Source: Halorarum salinum (GTDB lineage: Archaea; Halobacteriota; Halobacteria; Halobacteriales; Haloferacaceae). From it: 64,000 bases of DNA. Positions 50,084 to 58,142 of this stretch are shown in pieces. The notes under the pieces were generated by a model. That model was not told where the DNA came from. It saw only the letters and a list, made by a program, of their open reading frames with translations, and searched no databases. The number at the start of each line of letters is the position of its first letter. Position 1 is the stretch's first letter. The DNA is taken from the NCBI RefSeq assembly GCF_013402875.1, contig NZ_CP058580.1:1-64000 (forward strand), given 5' to 3'. The position numbers and the translations under genes are program-made.

Positions 50084-51625
50084 TCAGCCGAAGTGATCGT
50101 CGATGACCCGCCCGCGCTCGACCGTGCCGGTGTCGGTGCGCGGCAGCGGCTCCGTGCGGACGGCGTACGTCCGCGGGCGCTTGTAGTTCGCCAGCGAGCC
50201 GTGCTCTCGACAGAACTCGTCGAGGTCCTCCCCGTCCACCGAGCCGTCGGCGACCACCACCGCGGTGACCTTCCGGCCCCAGTGGTCGTCCTCGAGGCCG
50301 AACACGAGCGCCTCCTCGACGGCCTCGTGTCCGCCCAGCGCGTGCTCGACCTCGGCGGGGTAGACGTTCTCGCCGCCGCAGGTGAACATGTTGTCCACGC
50401 GGTCGACGACGTAGAGGTAACCGTCCTCGTCGACCCTGGCGACGTCGCGCGTCCGGAGCCACTCGCCGAAGTAGCTCTTCCGCTGTGCGGCCTCGTTGTC
50501 GATGTAGCCGTCCGACTTGCCCGGTCCGCGGGCGATGATCTCGCCCCGCTCGCCCGGGTCGACGGTCGCCTCCGGGTCGGGGTGTTCGTCCACCGGCGCG
50601 GGCTCGACGACCCGGAGCTCCCACGTGAACGCCTCCTTTCCGATGGTCCCCGGGTGCTCGTCCTGGGCCGACGGGTGCGCGAACGTGAGGTCGGGCCCCG
50701 CCTCCGTCATGCCGTAGGTGTTGTAGAGCCCCTCGGAGAGCAGCGATCGGGTCCGCTCGACGAGCTCCTCGGTAACGATGGCGCCGCCGGTCCGGACGTA
50801 CTCGAGCGACCCCGTGTCGTAGCCGACCTCCGCCTGGACGTCGTTCAGGGCGTCGAGCTGCGTCGGCACGGCGAGCAGCCCGGTCGCGTCGTGCTCCTCG
50901 ACGAGTTCGAGCGCCTCGGCCGGGTCGAAGCTCTCGTGGAGCACGACCGTCGCCCCGGCGAGGAAGTGCGGGTAGAGCCACGCGTCGGAGGTGACCATGT
51001 GGTACCACGGCGTCGTAACGATCGCCGTGTCGGTCTCGTCGACGCCGTGCTCCATGACGACCTGGACCGCGCCGTACCACATGTCCTCGCCGTCGAACGG
51101 CACCGCCTTCGGCCGGCTCGTCGTCCCGCTCGTGTAGAACACGGTGCACTCCTCGCCCGCGGGGAGGTCGGCGTGGAGCGTGTCGGCCGCCCCGTCGAGC
51201 ACGTCCTCGTACGACTCGACCCCGTCGGCGTCGAGCTCCCGGTCGCCGACGTGGATCGCCGTCCCGAACTCGCCCCGATCGAGCATCTCCAGCGCGGTGT
51301 CGGCGTTCGCGTCGTCGAAGACCAGCCCCTCTGCGTCCGCGTTCTCCGCCATCCGGACGAGCTCCTCCGCCATCCCCCGGAAGGAGAGCTGTACCGTCGC
51401 GGACCCCCGCTTGTGGCCGGCGATCATCGACTCGACCGCCGCGGGCCCGTTCAAGGCGAGGACGGCACACCGACCGCCGCCGAGCCTGTCGGAGAGGGCG
51501 TTCGCGAGCCGCGTGCTCCGCCGGTCGAACTCGTCGTAGGTGAACTCCCTGCCGTCGTCGGTGACGACGGCGGTCTCGTCGCCGTAACACCGGACCGTGC
51601 GCTCGAACGCCGATAAGTAGTTCAT
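50084..51625 (-). CDS. AMP-forming acyl/aryl-CoA ligase lacking the conserved C-terminal lysine
   Basis: This 513-residue protein is an ANL-family enzyme: P-loop YTSGTTSRPKAVPF (about 164-177), LYNTYGMTEAG, the hinge region RDVARVDEDGYLYVVDRVDNMF and GGENVYPAEVE. The C-terminal motif that normally reads PxxxxGK reads LPRTDTGTVERGR (Thr501), so the lysine that helps adenylate formation is absent. It may still work with another residue, carry only the thioester step, or be altered in activity. Its TATA-like CGTTAATATC (51658-51668, minus strand) lies about 35 nt upstream. It is a candidate 4-hydroxybenzoate-CoA ligase by context only. Confidence 0.88.
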   Translation of the reverse strand: MNYLSAFERTVRCYGDETAVVTDDGREFTYDEFDRRSTRLANALSDRLGGGRCAVLALNGPAAVESMIAGHKRGSATVQLSFRGMAEELVRMAENADAEGLVFDDANADTALEMLDRGEFGTAIHVGDRELDADGVESYEDVLDGAADTLHADLPAGEECTVFYTSGTTSRPKAVPFDGEDMWYGAVQVVMEHGVDETDTAIVTTPWYHMVTSDAWLYPHFLAGATVVLHESFDPAEALELVEEHDATGLLAVPTQLDALNDVQAEVGYDTGSLEYVRTGGAIVTEELVERTRSLLSEGLYNTYGMTEAGPDLTFAHPSAQDEHPGTIGKEAFTWELRVVEPAPVDEHPDPEATVDPGERGEIIARGPGKSDGYIDNEAAQRKSYFGEWLRTRDVARVDEDGYLYVVDRVDNMFTCGGENVYPAEVEHALGGHEAVEEALVFGLEDDHWGRKVTAVVVADGSVDGEDLDEFCREHGSLANYKRPRTYAVRTEPLPRTDTGTVERGRVIDDHFG

Positions 51626-51855
51626 AGATGATGCGGTATGCTACTACAGCCCATTCGCAGATATTAACGGTTGCGGTCGCGCCACGACGCAGTCGCGCGA
51701 TTCGGCGGCCGTCCGGACGGGGGTCCGGGGCGACGGCAGGTCGCGTCCCCGCTCGCCGCGATCCCGTTTCACGCCCGCCCGGCGTGACCGGGCGCCGCGC
51801 GGCGGGACGGATCGGCGGACTCCGATTCGGTGTCATCGAACGCCCGACCCGACGG

Positions 51856-52623
51856 TCACCGGTAGGCGAGGTTCAGTTCGACGTCGTTCGCCGCGGCCCG
51901 GAGGTGGTCGACGAGTTCGTCCTCGCACCGCTCCCTGCTGACGCGGTGGGCGGGACCGGCGATCGCGAGCGCGCCGTGGACCTCCTCCTCGAACAGCAGG
52001 GGGGCGGCGACGGCGTGGATCCCCTCGAGGTCCTCGCCCATGTTCAGGGCGTACCCCCGTTCGCGGATCGCCGTCAGGTCCTCGCGGAGCGCGTCGGCGT
52101 CCGTGACGGTGTTCGGGGTGCGGGCCGGCAGCCCGTGGCTGTCGACGACGTCCTCGACCGCCCCGTCCGGGAGGTGTGCGAGGATCGCCTTCCCCCCCGA
52201 GTTGCAGTGCATGTAGGCCCACGAGCCGACGAGCGTGTTCGCGTTGACGTTCGTCCTGCCCGCCCGCCCGTAGAGGTACATCACCCGTCCGTTCTGGTGG
52301 GTCAACAGCCAGACCATCTCGCCGGTCGTCCCCTCGAGCTCGTCGACGATGGGTTTCGCCGCCCCGCACACGTCGTACTGGTTCCGGACGTACTGGCCGT
52401 GGCTGAAGAACTGGAGCCCCAGGTGGTAGCTCGCCCCCCGCTTGACCACGAAGTCGTGGGCCTCCATCGACGCGAGGTGGTCGTGGACAGTGCTCTTCGC
52501 GAGTCCCGTCCGATCGGCCAGCTCCGTCACCCCCGCCCCGTCGACCTCCCGAAGGTGTTCGACGATGGAGAACAGCGTCTCGTCCGACTTCACCCCGCCG
52601 CCGCGCGCCCGGTCCCCGGTCAT
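51856..52623 (-). CDS. IclR-family transcriptional regulator, copy B
   Basis: This 255-residue protein has an N-terminal winged helix (VTELADRTGLAKSTVHDHLASMEAHDFV) followed by the IclR effector domain with MHCNSGGKAILAHLPDG and IHAVAAPLLFEEEVHGALAIAGP. ATG 52623 is favoured because a minus-strand TATA-like GAGTTTAGTAG (52648-52658) lies about 30 nt upstream. The in-frame ATG at 52704 would precede it. It lies upstream of the AMP-forming ligase on the same strand, making that gene and the gentisate cluster candidate targets. It is a paralogue of the regulator at 20356. Confidence 0.9.
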   Translation of the reverse strand: MTGDRARGGGVKSDETLFSIVEHLREVDGAGVTELADRTGLAKSTVHDHLASMEAHDFVVKRGASYHLGLQFFSHGQYVRNQYDVCGAAKPIVDELEGTTGEMVWLLTHQNGRVMYLYGRAGRTNVNANTLVGSWAYMHCNSGGKAILAHLPDGAVEDVVDSHGLPARTPNTVTDADALREDLTAIRERGYALNMGEDLEGIHAVAAPLLFEEEVHGALAIAGPAHRVSRERCEDELVDHLRAAANDVELNLAYR

Positions 52624-52947
52624 GTGGGGTGCTACTTCGCCCCGGCTACTAAACTCTTCAGCTCCCCGCCCTCGCCCGGGCGACGGAACCGAGCGATCCC
52701 GCACGAGCGGGCCGCCGCGACGCCCGTTTCGGTCTCACCGAACGCGACCCGCTCGCCACGGCGACTGCGGTGATTATTCGTGGCAGTTCGTCCGTTCGGC
52801 TATCCGTCGTCGGAGAACGGGCGAAATTTTCGGATTCGTTCGACGAGAGGGAACGGGTGTGGGGACGGAGGGCGTTACGCCGATAAGCGTGTAACGTTTC
52901 GCGGCGAACGCGCGGGTCGTCCGACGCGCTCGCGCCCGGTCCGGGGG
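52624..52947. other. Intergenic region between IclR regulator B and the SMC-related gene
   Basis: No gene is credible in these 324 nt. It holds the IclR promoter (52648-52658), scattered TATA-like elements such as TGATTATTCG near 52771-52780, and a stem candidate at 52873-52896. Confidence 0.45.
52873..52896. repeat. Inverted repeat CGTTAC-N12-GTAACG
   Basis: Perfect 6-bp arms enclose a nested ACGC/GCGT pair. On the minus strand this lies about 52 nt beyond the stop of the SMC-related gene, so it may be a 3'-end hairpin. The lack of a T-run argues against a simple terminator. Confidence 0.4.
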
Positions 52948-54903
52948 CTACCCCGCGAACTCCTCGACGTAGCTCCGGTCGGCCGCGAGCGCGTCGGCGT
53001 CCTCCGGCAACAGCGCGACGACGAAGTACTCGGCGTACTCCTCGAGGTAGTCGACGATCCGCGCGATGCGGTCGGAGTCGATCGCCTCGAGCGAGTCGAG
53101 GACGATGAACGGGAGATCCTCGTGGACGTCGTGGACGAGGTAGCCCGCGAGCGCGAACACGAGGCCGGTCACCTCGCGCTCGCTCTCGGAGAGGTGGTCG
53201 ATCGTGTCCCGGTAGGACTCGCCGCCGGCCGTGGTGCGGATGATGTGGAGGTCGAACTCGGGGCGGGTCACCTTCCGACGGCCCTCCCGGACCTCGCGTT
53301 CGCGCCGTTCGATCCAGATGCGGTCGATGTTGTCGTACTGGAGGATGTCGAGCACGGCGTCCATGTGCTCGTTGAACGACTCGACGGCGTCGGCCTCGAT
53401 GCGATCGACGCGGGTCCGGAGTTCGGTGAGCTGGTCGGCGACCTGCTCGCGCTCGTCGGCCAGCCGGGACCGGTCGTCGATGGCCTCCTCGCGCTCCTCG
53501 ATGCGCGCGTCCACGTCGGCGAGGTCGGACTCGAGCCGCTCGACCCTGAGCTCCAGTTCGTTCGCCTCCCGGTGGCGCTCGAGCACCTCGTCGTAGTCGC
53601 CCTCGCCGACCCGCTCGGTCTCGGCCTCCAGTTCCTCGACGGCCTCGGCCTGCTCGTCGCGGTCGTCCTCGAGCCCCTCGATCCGCTCCTCGGTCGCCTC
53701 GATCTCGGCCTCGACGTCCTCGAGCCGGGACTCCGCCCGTTCGACCTCCCGGCGGGCCTGCTGGAGCTCCGAGCGCTCGGTCGAGAGCTCGTCGATCCGG
53801 TTCCGCAGTTCGTTCCGCTCGTCGAGCTTCTCCGCCCGGATCTTCCCGAGCAGGTCGAGCGTCTCGTCGATGCGGTCGCGCTCGACCTCGGAGCCGCACG
53901 TCCAGCACACCGTCCGCTCGGTGTCCTCCACCAGCTTGTCGGTGACGTCGCCGCCGGTTCCGGCCGACGACGTGCCGTCGAGATCGAGGTCCAGGCCGTC
54001 GCCCTCCAGCATCTCCTCGTTGAAGCTGATGACGCTTTGGAGCTCGCTGAGCGTGTCGTCCAGCTCACGTTTCCGCCGCCGGGCGTCGGCGATGCGCTCC
54101 GCGATCGCCTCGGGATCGGAGTCGGACGGCTCGGCGCGCTCGAGCGTCTCCTCCAGCTCGTCGCGTTCCTCGCGCAACTCCGCGAGCGTCGCGCGCTCGG
54201 CCTCGATGTCGAACTCGACGTCCTCGAGCTCCGACCGGGCCTCGCGCAGGCGCTGGAACGCCGCCTCGATGTCCTCCTTGCGCGACCGGCTCTCCTCGAG
54301 GTCAGCGTCGAGGTCGTCGATCTCCGCCTGGACGTCGGCCAGCTCCTCGCGGGCCCCCTCGAGCTCCTCGCGCACCTCCCGCCGCTCCGCCTCGAGGTCG
54401 GGGAGCTCCGTCTCGAGCCGTTCGAGCTCCTCGATCCTGTCGTCGATGTCGTCCTTCTCGCGCTCGAGTTCGGCGATCTCGGCCTCGATGCTGTCGGTGT
54501 CGATGGGGCGCATGATGATCTCCCGGAGGTCGTCGCCCCGCTCGACGGCCCGCCGGACCTCGTTGTTCTCCAGGAGGAACGCGAACATGTCCGCCAGCTG
54601 CGGGTCGTCGAGGAACGGGTCGCCGTCGAACGACACCGCCTCGCCGTGTCGCGTCAGCGTCCGCGTCCAGGTCCGGTCGCCGATCTCCAGTTCCACGTGC
54701 CCCTCGTCCGCGTCGGCCTTGAGCGAGGGTTGCTCGCTTCCCAGCCCCGCCATGAGCGCCTGCAGGAACGACGTGCGGTTCGTGGCGTTCCGGCCGCTAA
54801 GCACCGTCACGCCCGGAGGGAGCGTCACGTCGGCCTCGTCGATGCCGCCGATGTTTCGTGCGCGGACGTGGACGTCTTTCGCCGTCTGATCCGTCGTATT
54901 CAT
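52948..54903 (-). CDS. Archaea-specific SMC-related (Sph-type) coiled-coil ATPase
   Basis: This 651-residue protein has a short N-terminal ATPase head with Walker A-like SGRNATNRTSFLQAL (about 35-50) and long coiled coils at about 125-300 and 355-520. A hinge region holds CWTCGS, which looks like half of a zinc hook. The C-terminal head has LSESERE (signature-like), FALAGYL and IVLDSLEAIDSDR (Walker B-like). This is the archaea-specific SMC-related layout, Rad50-like but lacking the full size. The gene lies 153 nt downstream of the rdfA start-strand neighbour, on the same strand, with its own TATA-like box (54927-54934). It is probably involved in chromosome or cell-shape-linked processes, and the exact role is uncertain. 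Confidence 0.88.
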   Translation of the reverse strand: MNTTDQTAKDVHVRARNIGGIDEADVTLPPGVTVLSGRNATNRTSFLQALMAGLGSEQPSLKADADEGHVELEIGDRTWTRTLTRHGEAVSFDGDPFLDDPQLADMFAFLLENNEVRRAVERGDDLREIIMRPIDTDSIEAEIAELEREKDDIDDRIEELERLETELPDLEAERREVREELEGAREELADVQAEIDDLDADLEESRSRKEDIEAAFQRLREARSELEDVEFDIEAERATLAELREERDELEETLERAEPSDSDPEAIAERIADARRRKRELDDTLSELQSVISFNEEMLEGDGLDLDLDGTSSAGTGGDVTDKLVEDTERTVCWTCGSEVERDRIDETLDLLGKIRAEKLDERNELRNRIDELSTERSELQQARREVERAESRLEDVEAEIEATEERIEGLEDDRDEQAEAVEELEAETERVGEGDYDEVLERHREANELELRVERLESDLADVDARIEEREEAIDDRSRLADEREQVADQLTELRTRVDRIEADAVESFNEHMDAVLDILQYDNIDRIWIERREREVREGRRKVTRPEFDLHIIRTTAGGESYRDTIDHLSESEREVTGLVFALAGYLVHDVHEDLPFIVLDSLEAIDSDRIARIVDYLEEYAEYFVVALLPEDADALAADRSYVEEFAG

Positions 54904-54926
54904 CGTTTCGAGTTTATGTCTTCACG

Positions 54927-54934
54927 ACTTAACT
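54927..54934 (-). promoter_or_regulatory. TATA-like box of the SMC-related gene
   Basis: AGTTAAGT on the minus strand is centred 27 nt from the ATG at 54903. Confidence 0.5.
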
Positions 54935-55056
54935 GTTGCCGTCTCGGACTGCGGGAACGCACGACCGCCCGCCGCCGAGGGGTGCGCCGCCCGCGAGTCC
55001 CGGACGGGTCGCCGGAGCGTACGCCCGCCGCGGCCCGGGTCGGACTGCCGGCGGGT

Positions 55057-55659
55057 TCAACAGTCGCACCCGCCCTGGCGGATGAGCTCGCCGATGGGAT
55101 ACCCGGTGCCGCACTCGCTACAGACCACCTGCACGTCGACGAACACCTCGTACCCCCGCTCCGTGAGGTCCCCGGAGGCGACCAGCCCGTCGATGGTCGA
55201 CTCCGCGACCACCGATGTCCGGCCCTGCAGGCGCTCCATCGTCTCGACCTTCCTGTCGACCCGGTCCGCCGACCGGTCCGGGAGCTCCGCCTCCCGGTAC
55301 TCCGTGAGATACGTGTGGATCGCCTGGTGGGTGACGAAGTCGCCCCGGAGCGACTCGACGTCGACGTCCTGGCGCTCGAGTTCGCGACGCTTCCGCATCC
55401 TGTCGGCCTCGGACACGTCGTCGTCCGTGAGCACCCGGTAGGTGGTCTCGACGTCGCTCGAGACGGCGGTCGCGCCGGCCCCGTCGAGCGCCGCCTCCAG
55501 CACTGCCCGGTTGAACTGCTCGGCGAGGTCCCGGAGGCTCGTCCGCTCGCCGCCCTCGCCGGTCCATCTGGACTCGAGTCGTTCCCCCATGTCGGTCAGC
55601 CCGTACTCGTCGATGACGCGCGCCACCTTGCTGTTCGGCCGTCCCTCGGTCGTCGTCAT
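55057..55659 (-). CDS. rdfA: Rod-determining factor RdfA
   Basis: This 200-residue protein matches the RdfA pattern. The N-terminus PNSKVARVIDEYGLTDMGERLESRWTGE is followed by TSLRDLAEQFNRAVLEAAL, and a DVESLRGDFVTHQAIHTYL segment comes next. The protein ends with a zinc-ribbon-like VCSECGTGYPIGELIRQGGCDC. In Haloferax this gene is required for rod-shaped cells. The neighbouring SMC-related gene fits the known linkage as I recall it. A TATA-like element (CCAATATATTTG on the minus strand, 55684-55695) lies about 30 nt before the ATG. There is no membrane span, so it should be cytoplasmic and probably regulatory. Confidence 0.85.
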   Translation of the reverse strand: MTTTEGRPNSKVARVIDEYGLTDMGERLESRWTGEGGERTSLRDLAEQFNRAVLEAALDGAGATAVSSDVETTYRVLTDDDVSEADRMRKRRELERQDVDVESLRGDFVTHQAIHTYLTEYREAELPDRSADRVDRKVETMERLQGRTSVVAESTIDGLVASGDLTERGYEVFVDVQVVCSECGTGYPIGELIRQGGCDC

Positions 55660-55683
55660 GGGCGGACGTAGGCCCCTCCATTA

Positions 55684-55695
55684 CAAATATATTGG
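55684..55695 (-). promoter_or_regulatory. TATA-like box of rdfA
   Basis: CCAATATATTTG on the minus strand is about 30 nt from the ATG at 55659. Confidence 0.55.
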
Positions 55696-55860
55696 TGTAA
55701 CCTCTTCGTGCCGGCGTCGACGGGGTCGAGCGCCGGCCCTGTTAGCAGGTTCGACGAGGGGTGCGAAGTTCGAGAACGGGTACGACGGCCGTACCCGCCC
55801 GTCACGTGCGACTAACAATGCCCGAGCCGGCCGTACGGGCGCAGTCGGAGGTCGACACTC

Positions 55861-56061
55861 ATGGCCGAATCCCGAAGCCTGACCGACTGGATCGCGTGGC
55901 TGAGCCCCGGCGTACTCGTGCTCGTCGGACTGGCGCTGTTCTTCCTCCCCGTCCCGCCGACGTCGATGATCGGCATCGCGCTGATCGTCGTCGGCGTGGC
56001 CCTCTGGGTGCTCGACTACGTGGGCGTCCGCGGTGCGGGCGGCGGAGGGGACGAGACGTAG
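55861..56061 (+). CDS. Two-helix small membrane protein (66 aa)
   Basis: This 66-residue protein has two hydrophobic segments (VLVLVGLALFFLPV and MIGIALIVVGVALWVLDYV) joined by a short PPTS turn and ends in a charged Gly-rich tail. A GGAGGT site at 55847-55852 precedes the ATG by 8 nt. I do not recognise a named family. It is divergent from rdfA, so a link to cell shape or envelope is possible but not shown. Confidence 0.65.
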   Translation: MAESRSLTDWIAWLSPGVLVLVGLALFFLPVPPTSMIGIALIVVGVALWVLDYVGVRGAGGGGDET

Positions 56062-56139
56062 TCGGGACCCACACTCACGGACGGGTCGTCGGCGATCGCG
56101 CCGCAAGGGACAACTCCCTCGAGCGCCTCCTGACGCCCG

Positions 56140-56298
56140 ATGCCCCACCGCCGACACCACCGCTGCAACCTGTGTGGCCGCGACTTCGAGACGGGCCCCG
56201 AGCTCGAGGACCACGTGGACCGCCGCCATCCGAAGGCCGACGTCCGCTGGTGGATGGTCGCGGAGGACCCGGAGAAGGACCTGCGGTTCGAACGGTGA
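56140..56298 (+). CDS. C2H2-type zinc-finger microprotein (52 aa)
   Basis: This 52-residue protein has Cys9, Cys12, His25 and His30 in a C-x2-C-x12-H-x4-H arrangement (CNLCGRDFETGPELEDHVDRRH). This is a canonical single zinc finger with the usual aromatic (Phe16) and Leu positions. A basic N-terminus precedes it and an acidic stretch follows. The codon choice matches neighbouring genes. Such tiny C2H2 proteins may bind DNA, RNA or a partner protein. It lies 78 nt after the small membrane gene, so an operon with it is possible. Confidence 0.7.
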   Translation: MPHRRHHRCNLCGRDFETGPELEDHVDRRHPKADVRWWMVAEDPEKDLRFER

Positions 56299-56427
56299 CC
56301 CGGGCCCGATCCGAACGACGGACCGGCGCCCGGCCGCGGACGGGAGACGTGACGGAATCGAACGTATGACAACTGCCGTACACCAGCCGGCGGACCGACC
56401 CCGCGACCGTCCGGCGATCGGGGTCGA

Positions 56428-56916
56428 TCACCGCCGGGGTTCGGGGACCAGCGCCGCGCTCGCCCGGTAGAGCGCGACGTTCACGATCGCGAACAGGACC
56501 CCGACGGCCGCACCCACGACGCTTCCCGCCGCAGCACCGAGCGACAGGAGGAGGACGAACGCCGGGACGTCGACCATCCCGTCGAGCACGTTGACGGCCG
56601 CGACGACGACCGCGATGCCCGCGACGAACCCCATCCCGACCAGCGCGCCGCCGACCGTCCCGCGGACGAGGAGGCGCCCGGTTTCTCCCGCCGCGGACCG
56701 CGCGAGGCCGCCCTCGGCGAGCACCCAGCGGGTCGTCACCCAGAGGAGCAGCCACAGGTAGCCGAACAGGAGGAGGCCGGGGAGCGTCCCCAGCGAGGGG
56801 AGCGTATCGCTCAGCGCCCCGCTCGCGTGCCCGAGCAGGACGAGCGGCAGGCCGAAGGCGACGAGGTCGAACGTCGTCACGATCCACGTCTCCGCGGCGC
56901 CGGCGGCCTCACCCAT
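56428..56916 (-). CDS. Polytopic membrane protein (162 aa), unknown
   Basis: This 162-residue protein has about four hydrophobic spans (for example LPGLLLFGYLWLLLWVTTRWVL and GMGFVAGIAVVVAAVNVL) and no clear motif. I chose ATG 56916 because it overlaps the stop of the CopD-like gene by 8 bases, giving translational coupling. The frame extension to 57081 is shadow. It probably assists the CopD-like partner, but I do not recognise a family. Confidence 0.65.
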   Translation of the reverse strand: MGEAAGAAETWIVTTFDLVAFGLPLVLLGHASGALSDTLPSLGTLPGLLLFGYLWLLLWVTTRWVLAEGGLARSAAGETGRLLVRGTVGGALVGMGFVAGIAVVVAAVNVLDGMVDVPAFVLLLSLGAAAGSVVGAAVGVLFAIVNVALYRASAALVPEPRR

Positions 56917-57337
56917 GCGCGAGCACCTCCGCGAGCGCGACGAGCAGTAGCAGCGTCGCCGCCGTCGCGCCGTACGCCCGTTCGAGTGTAGCGCCGCCGC
57001 GGTCCGGGACCGTCGCGTCGGCCGGCAACCGGAGGACGGCCAGCGACCGGAGGAACGACCCGACGACGAACGCGAGCGCAACCAGCAGTTTGGCCGTGAG
57101 CACCGACCCCCACCGCGTGCCCGGCCCGGGCGCGCCGACGGCGCCGAGGTTCCCGACGCCCGTCGCGAGCACGAGTCCCAGCAGCGCCCAGAACCACAGT
57201 TCGAACCGCAGCAGTCGGGCGCTCGGAACCCGGTCGGCGGTTCGGAGGCCGTGCCACGCGAGGGCGCTTCCGCCGACGAGCGCGACCATCCCGAGCAGGT
57301 GGACCGTTCTGACGGCGAGGTGGAGGGCCGACGACAT
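56909..57337 (-). CDS. CopD-like membrane protein (142 aa)
   Basis: This 142-residue protein has about four TM spans. The N-terminus ALHLAVRTVHLLGMVALVGGSALAWHGLR contains His in the first span, and RFELWFWALLGLVLATGVGNL follows. This resembles the CopD-family core, though the metal ligands of true CopD cannot be fully confirmed. The TATA-like CGTTATTTGTC (57361-57371, minus strand) sits about 28 nt before the ATG. Copper or heme-linked membrane roles are possible. It begins an overlapping pair with the membrane gene downstream. Confidence 0.7.
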   Translation of the reverse strand: MSSALHLAVRTVHLLGMVALVGGSALAWHGLRTADRVPSARLLRFELWFWALLGLVLATGVGNLGAVGAPGPGTRWGSVLTAKLLVALAFVVGSFLRSLAVLRLPADATVPDRGGATLERAYGATAATLLLLVALAEVLAHG

Positions 57338-57432
57338 CACGCCGCCCTTCTCGGTCGGGTGACAAATAACGACCGGTGGGCGTCGCCCGACGGGTCGGGA
57401 CCGTCCGGGTCGCCGTGGGGTGCGGTCCGGAT

Positions 57433-57837
57433 TCAGGTGGGACTCGGCGCCCGCGAGCGCGAGACGTACGCCGCGAGGTCGGTCGTCGTCACGATGCCGA
57501 TGACGCCCTCGGTCTCGGAGACGACGGGGATGTGGTGGACGCCGTGTTCGAGCATCGCGTCGGCGACGTCGTGGACGGGGTCCTGGGCGCTCGCCGTCAC
57601 GACGCCGGTGCTCATGTACGATGAGACGGGCGTCTCGTCCTTCGGCCGCCGCTCCGCGACGATCCGGACGAAGTCGGTCGTGGTGAGGATGCCGGCGAGG
57701 TCGCCGTCCCCGTCGGTGACGACGACCGAGCCGATGTCGTTCTCGAGCATCGTCGCGGCGGCGTCCTCGACGAGCGTGTCGGCGGTCACCGTGATCGGGT
57801 CGGGGGACATGATCCGTGCGACGAAGATGTCGTCCAT
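57433..57837 (-). CDS. Tandem CBS-domain protein
   Basis: This 134-residue protein is a Bateman pair. The first CBS (IMSPDPITVTADTLVEDAAATMLENDIGSVVVTD) and the second (YMSTGVVTASAQDPVHDVADAMLEHGVHHIPVV) each end in a GIVTTTDL-like strand. Such modules bind adenosyl ligands (AMP, ATP, SAM) and sense energy state. It stands alone with a minus-strand TATA-like CCTTATC at 57861-57870, about 28 nt upstream. The partner or regulated enzyme is not shown. Confidence 0.9.
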   Translation of the reverse strand: MDDIFVARIMSPDPITVTADTLVEDAAATMLENDIGSVVVTDGDGDLAGILTTTDFVRIVAERRPKDETPVSSYMSTGVVTASAQDPVHDVADAMLEHGVHHIPVVSETEGVIGIVTTTDLAAYVSRSRAPSPT

Positions 57838-58142
57838 GCGCCACAGTTCGGCGGTCGAGTGATAAGGGTTGTCGTACGTTCAGCGGTACCTCCCGGAACG
57901 TCGACGATCGTCACGAAACGCCCGTTCCCGGACGACGTAATTGACCGTTCATTGTTGATACACCATTTAGGAGTGAGAGATTTCCCCCTATACCCACAAT
58001 TAGGGAAAATTCTTCCAGTAATTATCCCACTGTTAGGACGATTCAGGAACAGCCTTTTGCCCACGACCATGCACCGATTGGACCGAAACGGCTGGCATTT
58101 GGGCACGATTCGGCCCAGGAATCACCCGTTCACCCACGGACA
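57838..58142 (+). promoter_or_regulatory. AT-rich leader of the nitrate assimilation operon
   Basis: These 305 nt divide the CBS gene (minus) from the nitrite reductase gene (plus). From about 57940 to 58060 the GC content drops strikingly, to well under half. TATA-like elements include CCTATACCC (57987-57995), CATTTGGG (about 58094-58101) and CCTTTTGCC (58055-58063). TTTCCC (57981-57986) and GGGAAA (58003-58008) form inverted arms. Short ORFs crossing here resemble no known protein. Nitrogen-responsive control is expected for this operon. Confidence 0.5.

Noticed and set aside
57786-58106. Minus-strand ORF in the AT-rich leader that might be a transposase remnant
   Set aside because: No recognisable DDE or HUH motif, no terminal repeats that I can pair, and it continues into the antisense of the CBS gene. 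Composition alone is not enough.
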